The position numbers were made by a program, and so were the translations under genes. This document shows, in pieces, positions 1 through 6,222 of a DNA stretch of 10,182 bases. A model generated the notes under the pieces. It saw only the letters and a program-made list of their open reading frames with translations. It was not told the origin of the DNA and ran no database searches. Within the stretch, counting starts at the first letter, position 1. Each line of letters starts with the position of its first letter. Origin of the DNA: Caldifarciminota bacterium (GTDB lineage: Bacteria > Hydrothermota > Hydrothermia > UBA1063 > CAJXJZ01); contig JALVLE010000248.1 in the NCBI GenBank assembly GCA_027033555.1, positions 1 to 10,182 on the forward strand. The letters are read 5' to 3'.

Positions 1-2
1 CT

Positions 3-755
3 TCCTGGGGTGTAGAGGTGGCAAAGGAATATATAGAGGAGCACTTTGGCGAAGAGTATGTAGCAATAAAGACCTTTTCAAAAAGTGAAGGTGCCCATGA
101 GTGTATAAGACCAACAAAGCCGTGGAACACTGAAGAGATTAAGGAGATTAAAGAATCATGGGGTAGATTCTCAGAAATAGGGGACAGGCATCTAAAACTC
201 TATGATCTTATTTTCAGACGTTTTATTGCATCCCAGATGAGGTCCCCTTTAGTACTTTCCGCTACGTTAAAATTGACTATTGAAGAGACAGATTTTGCCA
301 CAGAAGTAAGCTGTGTACTTGATATTATCCGGCATGGGTATGATCTTATAATGCCCATTGAGACGTGCAGGTTAAGGGGTGATGAGGGTAAAATTGAGGT
401 AAAAAAGGCATTTTTAAGAAAAATACCTGAAGTAATGCCATATACTCAGGGAGAACTTGTTGATGAAATGCGAAAAAGGGGTATAGGAAGGCCGTCCACT
501 TATGCAAAAATTATAGACACGCTTTTGAAAAGAAAATATGTAGTTGAAATAAAAGGCAGGCTCTATTCTACAAAAAAGGGAGAGCGGGTTTACAATACCC
601 TCACAGAGTACTTTGGAGAACTTGTAAGCGAGTCTCTTACGCGCGAAATAGAGGCTCTTCAGGATAAAGTTGAAAGCGGAGAGGAAAGTTATGAGAGGGT
701 GCTTCTTCGTATAAAAAAGTGGCTGTATGACATAGAAAAGACCCCCATGGCTTAG
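3..755 (+). CDS. rgy: Reverse gyrase, C-terminal part (5' end outside window)
   Basis: This is the end of the type IA topoisomerase half of reverse gyrase, the ATP-dependent enzyme that introduces positive supercoils into DNA in thermophiles. The frame is open to the left edge: codons before the GTG at 18 read SWGVE, so that GTG is not the start. About 251 residues are visible, against roughly 1,100-1,200 for the whole enzyme. Counting from the GTG codon, the diagnostic blocks are GAHECIRPTKP (25-35), LYDLIFRRFIASQM (61-74) and GIGRPSTYAKIIDTLLKRKYV (155-175). The Cys in GAHECIRPT and the IFRRFIASQM block fit reverse gyrase better than ordinary TopA, which usually has AHEAIRPT. The helicase half, Toprim domain and catalytic Tyr lie upstream of the window. 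Its TAG stop overlaps the stop of the convergent transporter gene. Plain topoisomerase I is the alternative. Confidence 0.87.
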   Translation, partial: SWGVEVAKEYIEEHFGEEYVAIKTFSKSEGAHECIRPTKPWNTEEIKEIKESWGRFSEIGDRHLKLYDLIFRRFIASQMRSPLVLSATLKLTIEETDFATEVSCVLDIIRHGYDLIMPIETCRLRGDEGKIEVKKAFLRKIPEVMPYTQGELVDEMRKRGIGRPSTYAKIIDTLLKRKYVVEIKGRLYSTKKGERVYNTLTEYFGELVSESLTREIEALQDKVESGEESYERVLLRIKKWLYDIEKTPMA

Positions 756-1603
756 GATACAGTTATTAAAATGGCGCCAATTACCATTAAAATAGCCCCC
801 AAAAGTCTTGGTTTTATGTGCCTTTCATTAAACATAGCATACCCATAAATTACCGAAAATACACCTGAGAGGCGTTTTAGACCTATCATATAGCTTACAA
901 AGGCGGTTTTTATTGCAAGCATGTGGAAAAGAATCATCATGCCATAAAATGCGCCTGATAGTACAACCGACAGGGTCACTTTTGCCCTTTTAAAGGATGA
1001 AATGCCAGAGGGCAGTGTGGCAATACTCATCACAATTGTGTAATAGATGCTGAAGAAAAATGGATTTGAGTACAGGACAAGTTTCTTGCCGATTATTGAG
1101 GTTAAGCTGTATAAAAAGGCAACTATTATTATCAGTCTTGTTCCTTTCTCGGTGAAAATTGCCTTTACAGGTTCTAAAATTCCTTTTTCTTTCAGGTTAA
1201 TGTTCATTACGTAAGAGCCAATAACTATAAAAAGAATACCTAAAGTTGCAGATGGGGCCGGTTTTTCGCCAAGTAATATATAACCTGTAAACAGAAGGAA
1301 AAAGGGTGTGAGGGACAAAAAGGGCAGGCACAGGGAAATGGGGGAGGTTTTTATGGCTTTAAGGTAAATGTATATTGCACTTATTTCAAGGGGCAGCCAG
1401 AAAAGGTGGAGATAGAAAAATTTTGTGGAAAGGTGTGGAATGTGGGTGAAGAAAAGGAAGGGAAGGACAAAAGGGATTGAAAACACAAACCTGCTCCAGA
1501 GGAGAAATAGATGTGGTACATGTTCTTCACTTAACGCTTTTTTACTGAATGCATCAGACGTTGCCCAGCCAAGCGCCGAGAGTAATGAGTACAAAATCCA
1601 CAT
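752..1603 (-). CDS. EamA/DMT-family membrane transporter
   Basis: This is a 283-residue integral membrane protein of the drug/metabolite transporter superfamily; its substrate cannot be told from sequence. It is almost entirely hydrophobic, with about ten membrane segments arranged as two EamA repeats (roughly residues 1-135 and 153-283) joined by a short charged stretch (NLKEKGILEPVKAIFTEKG). Each repeat ends in the usual pattern: LLGEKPAPSATLGILFIVIG near 111-130, then FNERHIKPRLLGAILMVIGA near 259-278. The ATG at 1603 lies one base after the rimI stop (TGA-A-ATG) and has no visible Shine-Dalgarno sequence, so translation probably depends on coupling to rimI. It is the last gene of the minus-strand cluster. 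Its TAA stop overlaps the TAG of the convergent reverse gyrase gene, and no terminator hairpin separates the two. Confidence 0.85.
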   Translation of the reverse strand: MWILYSLLSALGWATSDAFSKKALSEEHVPHLFLLWSRFVFSIPFVLPFLFFTHIPHLSTKFFYLHLFWLPLEISAIYIYLKAIKTSPISLCLPFLSLTPFFLLFTGYILLGEKPAPSATLGILFIVIGSYVMNINLKEKGILEPVKAIFTEKGTRLIIIVAFLYSLTSIIGKKLVLYSNPFFFSIYYTIVMSIATLPSGISSFKRAKVTLSVVLSGAFYGMMILFHMLAIKTAFVSYMIGLKRLSGVFSVIYGYAMFNERHIKPRLLGAILMVIGAILITVS

Positions 1604-1604
1604 T

Positions 1605-2057
1605 TCAGGTATTATTTACTTCTTTTACCATTAAAAGAGCATTTTCCCCGTCCGAATAATAACCTTCAATTTTTCGGAGCACAGAGAAACCATGCTTTTT
1701 GTACAGAGAAATTGCAGGAAGGTTGTTTTCCCGCACTTCAAGAACAAGAAGTGGAATATTCTTATTTTTTGCTATCTCTTCTGCTTTCTGAAGTAGAAGG
1801 GTTCCGATACCCTGCCTTCGCATGTCTTTTCTCACAGCAATATTAACTATGTGAATTCCCTCATCAAATATGTGAAGAAAAATGTATCCTCCCACCTTTT
1901 CGTCAACTTCAGCAACATAGGATATGCCTATTTCCTCTGGCAGGTTGAGTTCATATAAAAAACCTTCCATTCTCCAGGGCTCTTTGAAGGATTCTTTTTC
2001 TATTTCAAGAATTTTTTTCAGGTCAGACTTTTTTGCCCTTCTCAGATTTACGGACAT
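1605..2057 (-). CDS. rimI: GNAT N-acetyltransferase, RimI-like (ribosomal protein S18 / N-alpha type)
   Basis: Acetyl-CoA-dependent N-terminal acetyltransferase. RimI acetylates the N-terminal Ala of ribosomal protein S18 in E. coli, and relatives act on other N-termini. The chosen start gives 150 residues, close to E. coli RimI (148). The acetyl-CoA pyrophosphate loop is RRQGIG (80-85). The block LEVRENNLPAISLYKKHGF (106-124) carries the usual Asn and Tyr, and the C-terminal YYSDGENALLM (133-143) is typical of RimI. The frame also allows a TTG at 2084 and an ATG at 2072. I prefer the ATG at 2057 because the family normally begins a few residues before the RRAKKSDL-type strand and because it minimises overlap with tsaB (35 bp). 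A weak AGG lies six to seven bases upstream. The tsaB-rimI neighbourhood is common in bacteria and supports the call. Confidence 0.85.
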   Translation of the reverse strand: MSVNLRRAKKSDLKKILEIEKESFKEPWRMEGFLYELNLPEEIGISYVAEVDEKVGGYIFLHIFDEGIHIVNIAVRKDMRRQGIGTLLLQKAEEIAKNKNIPLLVLEVRENNLPAISLYKKHGFSVLRKIEGYYSDGENALLMVKEVNNT

Positions 2058-2622
2058 ACGGTGCCTGAACATAGAGGGGTTCAATATCCTCTATATCTTC
2101 AATTTTTTCATTGCCCTCTATATATTTTTCGTATGCTATTATACCCACAAGATGTGGCAAAATTGCGTCTTCTTTTATTATGAGCGGGTATTTTTGTTCT
2201 ATCTCATTGAGATTCAAAATTACAGGTTCTTTTTGTGGCCTGTTGTTTTCAAATCTCTGATAAAATACCTTATCCCCTTTTAATCTGAAGCATATTTCAG
2301 CGTCTTTGAGATTGAATTCTCTGTGTATGACTTCCATTGTTGGAACAGTAAGCAAAGGTATCTCAAGGGAATATGCAAGTGCTCTTGCATATGAAATGCC
2401 AGCCCTGAGTCCTGTAAAAAATCCCGGTCCCTTTGAAATGGCAATAAAGGAGAGGTCTTTTAGTGTCAAATTTGCAAATGAAAGTGCTTTTTCAACAAAT
2501 AGTGGTAGTTCCTCAACATGATGGAATGGTTTGTGATTGATGAGAGATAAGATGGGCTCTTTGCCTTTCAGTATGGCTATGCCTGAATAGGGTGAAGATG
2601 TTTCAAGCGCGAGTATCTTCAT
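2023..2622 (-). CDS. tsaB: tRNA N6-threonylcarbamoyladenosine (t6A) synthesis protein TsaB
   Basis: TsaB is the bacterial partner of TsaD (with TsaE) in moving the threonylcarbamoyl group onto A37 of ANN-decoding tRNAs. It has an ASKHA fold but is a scaffold rather than the catalyst. At 199 residues it is shorter than E. coli TsaB (about 230). Family marks are the N-terminal MKILALETSS (1-10), HHVEELP (34-40), GPGFFTGLRAG (65-75) and the C-terminal PLYVQAP (182-188). The second half is shortened and contains an acidic repeat, IEDIEDIEP (174-182). Its ATG overlaps the stop of the TauE/SafE gene (ATGA) and no Shine-Dalgarno sequence is visible, which suggests reinitiation. Its end overlaps rimI by 35 bp. 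TsaD and TsaE are not in this window. Confidence 0.9.
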   Translation of the reverse strand: MKILALETSSPYSGIAILKGKEPILSLINHKPFHHVEELPLFVEKALSFANLTLKDLSFIAISKGPGFFTGLRAGISYARALAYSLEIPLLTVPTMEVIHREFNLKDAEICFRLKGDKVFYQRFENNRPQKEPVILNLNEIEQKYPLIIKEDAILPHLVGIIAYEKYIEGNEKIEDIEDIEPLYVQAPYVRKSEKGKKV

Positions 2623-2978
2623 TTTTTAAAAAACATTCTTATTGCTACAAACATCAGAAAAACGGCAAATAGTTTTCTGAGTGAAGGGTCGTTCAGTTTA
2701 TTGGCAACCCAGGCGCCTATGTATCCACCTAAAAATAGACCTGCCCCTATCATAAGGCCTAATTTTACGTCTGCATTGCCGTTTTTGTAGTACTCAATTG
2801 TTGCAAGAAGCCCAACAGGCAACAGTAGTGCAACTAAAGATGTGCCCTGTGCCTTGTGCTGTGTCATTCCAAAGAAAAAGACGAGCAATGGTATTATTAC
2901 TGTTCCCCCACCTATGCCGAAAAGACCGGCAAAAATACCTGCTACAATGCCTACTATTATACCGACTAATACGTCCAT
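2619..2978 (-). CDS. Half-size TauE/SafE (TSUP) family membrane protein
   Basis: This small integral membrane protein belongs to the TSUP family of sulfite/organosulfonate/anion exporters; the substrate is unknown. It is 119 residues from the ATG at 2978, about half the usual ~250, and corresponds to one of the two internal repeats. The hallmark GLFGIGGGTVIIPLL follows the first helix (about residues 18-32). About four hydrophobic segments are visible, near 3-38, 44-63, 70-93 and 101-117. A TTG three bases upstream (2981) would add one residue, but the ATG shares a base with the purH stop (TGATG), the common coupled arrangement. There is no Shine-Dalgarno sequence. The gene ends in AAATGA, whose ATG starts tsaB. 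No second half is found next to it, so it probably works as a homodimer or is a naturally short family member. Confidence 0.8.
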   Translation of the reverse strand: MDVLVGIIVGIVAGIFAGLFGIGGGTVIIPLLVFFFGMTQHKAQGTSLVALLLPVGLLATIEYYKNGNADVKLGLMIGAGLFLGGYIGAWVANKLNDPSLRKLFAVFLMFVAIRMFFKK

Positions 2979-4510
2979 CAATGTTTAAAATGGCGAATGC
3001 CGGTTAAAACCATAGTAATACCGGCTTTCTTTGCAGCTTCTATTACCTCCGGATCTCTTATGGAACCACCTGGCTGTATTATGGCTATTATGCCGTATCT
3101 TGCGGCAAGTTCTATGGAATCAGGAAATGGGAAAAAGCCATCTGATGCCAGTACCGCACCTTCTGCTTCAGTCCCTGCCTGTCTTAATGCCAGTGAAACC
3201 GATTTCACCCGGCTCATCTGCCCTGCTCCAATGCCAAGCGTCCGTTTATCCCTTGCCACAACAATTCCGTTGGATTTTACATATTTGACAACAGTGAAAG
3301 CAAATTCTAAGTCTTCCATTATAACGGAGTCTATTTTTTTCCCCTCGGGCACTATTTTTATATGTTCAGTGCTGGGTAAGGTTACATCGTCATGTTCCTG
3401 AACAAGGTATCTGTCAAATGCATCCTTTATTTCAAATCTCGTTTTATTGAGCCCGGGAGCTCGTACTATTCTGCGATTTTTCTTAATCTTTAGTTTTAAA
3501 ATAGCATCTTCTGTGTAATGAGGGGCAATTATGACTTCATAAAATCTTTCATTTAACATTCTTGCAAGCTCTTCGTCAACAGTATCATTAAAAGCAACAA
3601 TGCCACCAAAGGCAGCCTGTGAATCTGTAGAGAGAGCGTTTGTATAGGCTTCAATGAGAGAAAAATCTACGCTCACGCCCGTTGGATTGGTGTGTTTTAC
3701 TATTACGCACGCAGGATCTTTAAATTCCTTTGCAAGCTGATATGCTGAGTACATGTCAACAATGTTATTGTAGGAAAGCTCTTTCCCTAACAGTAACTCA
3801 AAAGGCATTTTATGTTCGCTATCAGAGTGTCGGTACATTGCAGCTTTTTGGTGAGGGTTCTCTCCATAACGGAGATTTTGCTCTTTTTCAAGTGGAAGAA
3901 TCATAAATTTGGGAAAAGGATTTCTTGTTTCAAGGAAAGCCTGGAGATGTTCTGATATAAGGGCATCATATAGAGCTGTTCTCTGAAAGGCCTTTATTGC
4001 AAGTTTTTTTCTTCGCTCTATGGAGACAGAACCTTCTCTTTCCAGCTCCCTTGTTATAAGTTCATAATCCTCCGGATCAGTTATAACCACCACGTCTTTG
4101 AAATTTTTAGCAGCTGCCCTTACAAGTGACGGTCCACCTATGTCTATGTACTCAAGAAGCCTTGTAAGGTCTTTTATTTCTTTCTTCTTCTTTTCAAAAG
4201 GATAAAAGTTTACAACAACGATTTCAATCCGTGGAATCCCGTACTTTTCAAGGGTTTCCGTATCCTCTTTTACCCATGAACGTGCAAGTATGCCTCCAAA
4301 TATATATGGATGAAGTGTTTTTACTCTTCCTTCAAGAATTTCGGGAAAATGGGTTATGTCAATCACTTCTGTGCATTTTATACCATTGTCTTTTAAAAAT
4401 GTGGCTGTTCTTCCAGTGGCTATCAGGTGGTACCCCAGTTGGTTTAGTTTCTTTGCAAATGGCAACAGGCCTGTTTTGTCCCAGGTGGATAATAGAGCAT
4501 ACTTTTTCAT
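2978..4510 (-). CDS. purH: Bifunctional AICAR transformylase / IMP cyclohydrolase PurH
   Basis: PurH catalyses the last two steps of de novo IMP synthesis in the cytoplasm: formylation of AICAR by 10-formyl-THF, then ring closure of FAICAR. At 510 residues it is full length. The N-terminal cyclohydrolase domain (about 1-195) has STWDKTGL (8-15), GRVKTLHP (61-68, Lys64), NFYPFE (101-106, Tyr103) and DIGGPSLVRAAAKN (123-136, Lys135). The transformylase domain has LRYGENPHQ (213-221), the catalytic Lys-His pair in IVKHTNPTG (270-278; Lys272, His273) and the C-terminal block IIQPGGSIRDPEV ending in TGIRHFKH. The motif usually reads KHxNPCG; here Thr replaces Cys, a position that varies in the family. 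The ATG is coupled to the nadE stop (TGATG) and preceded by a good ribosome-binding site. No other pur genes are visible. Confidence 0.97.
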   Translation of the reverse strand: MKKYALLSTWDKTGLLPFAKKLNQLGYHLIATGRTATFLKDNGIKCTEVIDITHFPEILEGRVKTLHPYIFGGILARSWVKEDTETLEKYGIPRIEIVVVNFYPFEKKKKEIKDLTRLLEYIDIGGPSLVRAAAKNFKDVVVITDPEDYELITRELEREGSVSIERRKKLAIKAFQRTALYDALISEHLQAFLETRNPFPKFMILPLEKEQNLRYGENPHQKAAMYRHSDSEHKMPFELLLGKELSYNNIVDMYSAYQLAKEFKDPACVIVKHTNPTGVSVDFSLIEAYTNALSTDSQAAFGGIVAFNDTVDEELARMLNERFYEVIIAPHYTEDAILKLKIKKNRRIVRAPGLNKTRFEIKDAFDRYLVQEHDDVTLPSTEHIKIVPEGKKIDSVIMEDLEFAFTVVKYVKSNGIVVARDKRTLGIGAGQMSRVKSVSLALRQAGTEAEGAVLASDGFFPFPDSIELAARYGIIAIIQPGGSIRDPEVIEAAKKAGITMVLTGIRHFKH

Positions 4511-5358
4511 CAGTACCTCTCCACAGGATATCTCCAGTCCTTGTCAAGGCACATTCTTGAAAGCCTCGTTATGGTGGGAGTTTTTCTTTTATGTTCAGAC
4601 ATTTTAACTCTTCTGAAAATATCCTCAATCGCTTCTTCATCTATACCAAGGTATTCAGAGGCCTCTTTTACGGAGAATTCAAGTTCCACAAGAGTATAAA
4701 GGATTTTGTCTATTTCCTGATAGGTATGCCCCAGTTCTTCTTCATCGGTTTGACCTTTCCAGAGTCCGGCTGTTGGTTTTTTCTTAACAATTTCTGTGGG
4801 TATTCCTACATACTCTGCAAGTTGCCATACCTGTGTCTTGTACAGGTCTGCTATTGGGTAAATATCTGCTGCTAAATCTCCGTATTTGGTTCCATAACCA
4901 AGCAAAAGTTCGGTTTTATTTGTGGTTCCTATGACTATGCGATTTTCTAAATTGGCGTGAAGATAGTTTATTATCATGCGTATTTTTGGCTTCACATTTG
5001 CAAGGGCGAGTTTAACCTCTTTCTTGGATAGTTCTTTTTCTGGAAAAATATCAAAAAACCAGTCAATGGCTCCGTTAATGGGGATGATTTTATGTGGTAT
5101 TCTGAATTCTGTAACTATTTTTTTTGCATGTTGTGTATCCTGCTCGGGTGAAACTCCCTCTTCAGGCATAATAAGTGCAAGGATGTTTTCCCCAAGAGCC
5201 TCTTTTGCGAGCACAGCAACCAGCGAGGAATCAATACCTCCGGAAAGTGCTACTACTCCTCCTTTTGCATTTATTTTGTCAATCCGTGCTTTTATAGAAT
5301 TCACTATAATTCTCCGGTAAAGCTCCAGTTCATCTTTTCTGAGCTTAATGTCAATCAT
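4510..5358 (-). CDS. nadE: NAD+ synthetase, ammonia-dependent type
   Basis: NadE amidates nicotinic acid adenine dinucleotide to NAD+ with ATP, the last step of NAD synthesis. The protein has 282 residues, the size of the stand-alone synthetase. The ATP pyrophosphatase loop is SGGIDSS (39-45). GTTNKTE (144-150), GYGTKYGDLAADIYPIADLYKTQV (154-177) and PTAGLWKGQTDEEELG (195-210) complete the site. The last block resembles the PSAGLW-GQTDEEELG of ammonia-dependent NadE rather than the motif of fused glutamine-dependent enzymes. Its ATG overlaps the stop of the upstream glutaminase-like gene (ATGA), with a strong AAGGAG eight bases before it. The two neighbours reproduce, as separate genes, the domain order of glutamine-dependent NAD synthetase. 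Its stop overlaps the purH start. Confidence 0.95.
   Translation of the reverse strand: MIDIKLRKDELELYRRIIVNSIKARIDKINAKGGVVALSGGIDSSLVAVLAKEALGENILALIMPEEGVSPEQDTQHAKKIVTEFRIPHKIIPINGAIDWFFDIFPEKELSKKEVKLALANVKPKIRMIINYLHANLENRIVIGTTNKTELLLGYGTKYGDLAADIYPIADLYKTQVWQLAEYVGIPTEIVKKKPTAGLWKGQTDEEELGHTYQEIDKILYTLVELEFSVKEASEYLGIDEEAIEDIFRRVKMSEHKRKTPTITRLSRMCLDKDWRYPVERY
4515..4522 (-). promoter_or_regulatory. Ribosome-binding site of purH
   Basis: GGAGAGGT on the minus strand ends four bases before the purH ATG, inside the last codons of nadE. It supports the start that shares a base with the nadE stop (TGATG). Confidence 0.65.
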
Positions 5359-6188
5359 TTTTGCATCTCCTTGTACGCTTTGAGCAATTCCTCAAGCACT
5401 TCTATACGGGTCTCTCTGAGTCTTATGTCTCTTCTTCTGAGTACACGGGAAAGATCAAGATTTACCTCTGCTACCAGAAATTGTGGGTCAAGAAGTGTTG
5501 CTTTATGGGTAAGATTTCCCGCGGCATCAAAAACCATGCTACCTCCCCAATATGTGACACCATCCTGAATTCCTGCCTGATTAACCATCACCATAGGCAG
5601 AATATTGTCGTAAATCCGTGCCTTTAGAAAGGCTTCCCATATCTCTGGCTTTCCCCTGTCAAATGGAGAAGCTGAAAGAACAAAAATGATTTCTGCGCCG
5701 CGAAATGCAAGGATCCTGGCAGGTTCAGGGAACCATACATCTTCGCAAATAAGTATTCCTGTTTTCCCCCATGGAGTATCAAATACCTTAACCGTAGAAC
5801 CGGGGGCAAAGTATCGCTTTTCATCAAATAGGCGGTAGTTTACAAGTTGTACTTTTCTGTGAATACCAAGTATCTTTCCTTTCCCTATAATGGCAGCGGC
5901 GTTGTAGAAAAATCCACGCTCATCTCTGTCCACAAATCCAATCACAAGATGAGGCTTTATCTTTTCACTTATCTCAATAAGCTCTTTCACAAGTTGGAGG
6001 TTCTCATTTACCTTGTCAAGATAAATATCGCCTGATCCGAACCCCAACGTTGAAAGCTCAGGGAACACTATTACATCTACCTTCTTTTCTTCCCCTTTTT
6101 CAACAACCTCCAGAATACGTTCCCTGTTGCCCTGAATGTCTCCAAGCCTTGTAATAATCTGACCTATGCCTATAGAGATCTTGCGCAT
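5355..6188 (-). CDS. Nitrilase-superfamily amidase, probable separate glutaminase partner of NadE
   Basis: This is a carbon-nitrogen hydrolase that probably releases ammonia from glutamine for NAD+ synthesis. The 277 residues span one complete nitrilase domain with the Glu-Lys-Cys triad in place: FPE (Glu44), HRKVQL (Lys112) and LICED (Cys148). The sequence around these sites matches the N-terminal glutaminase domain of glutamine-dependent NAD synthetases: NYRLFDEKRYFAPG (117-130), ICEDVWFPEP (147-156), SASPFDRGK (172-180) and VNQAGIQDG (202-210). Its TGA overlaps the nadE ATG, and the gene order equals the domain order of the fused enzyme. Upstream is the only real gap in the cluster (30 bp), and no Shine-Dalgarno sequence precedes the ATG. 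The alternative is a general amidase/nitrilase. The family call is firm; the pairing with NadE is inferred from motifs and position. Confidence 0.85.
   Translation of the reverse strand: MRKISIGIGQIITRLGDIQGNRERILEVVEKGEEKKVDVIVFPELSTLGFGSGDIYLDKVNENLQLVKELIEISEKIKPHLVIGFVDRDERGFFYNAAAIIGKGKILGIHRKVQLVNYRLFDEKRYFAPGSTVKVFDTPWGKTGILICEDVWFPEPARILAFRGAEIIFVLSASPFDRGKPEIWEAFLKARIYDNILPMVMVNQAGIQDGVTYWGGSMVFDAAGNLTHKATLLDPQFLVAEVNLDLSRVLRRRDIRLRETRIEVLEELLKAYKEMQK
5367..5372 (-). promoter_or_regulatory. Ribosome-binding site of nadE
   Basis: AAGGAG on the minus strand lies eight bases before the nadE ATG. It is formed by Lys-Glu codons near the end of the glutaminase-like gene. It supports the ATG that overlaps the upstream TGA as the real nadE start. 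Confidence 0.7.
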
Positions 6189-6222
6189 AAAAATAGTTTA
6201 ATGGATTTCAAATGTTGCTCAA
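6189..6222 (-). promoter_or_regulatory. Candidate internal promoter giving a leaderless message
   Basis: On the minus strand TTGAGC (6222-6217) and TAAACT (6200-6195) are 16 bases apart, each matching four of six consensus bases of a sigma70-type promoter. Six bases separate the TAAACT from the ATG at 6188, so initiation there would begin at or very near the start codon. The gene has neither a Shine-Dalgarno sequence nor overlap with its upstream neighbour, and this is the only sizeable gap in the cluster, which makes such a promoter useful. The match is weak in AT-rich DNA and may be chance. Confidence 0.2.

Noticed and set aside
766..785. TGGCGCCA palindrome close to the convergent gene ends, considered as a terminator or operator
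   Set aside because: It has only eight bases, no loop and no T-run, and lies within the transporter coding end; chance is sufficient.
2085..2110. Short tandem repeat coding for IEDIEDIE in TsaB, considered as a repeat element
   Set aside because: It is only two to three codon-level repeats within a variable acidic loop and needs no special explanation.
1924..2283. 119-codon plus-strand frame rich in Phe/Tyr across the rimI/tsaB junction
   Set aside because: It is antisense to two recognised genes; the hydrophobic look comes from reverse-reading Lys/Glu-rich codons.
2997..3401. 134-codon plus-strand frame opposite purH
   Set aside because: It is antisense to the conserved C-terminal PurH domain and resembles no family; long antisense frames arise by chance opposite such coding sequence.
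3688..3695. Thr in place of Cys in the PurH KHTNPTG motif, considered as a loss of function
   Set aside because: The catalytic Lys-His pair is intact and the Cys position varies between PurH families, so activity is expected.
4359..4547. 62-codon minus-strand frame overlapping the nadE/purH junction
   Set aside because: It is an alternative frame of two real genes with no ribosome-binding site and no family resemblance.
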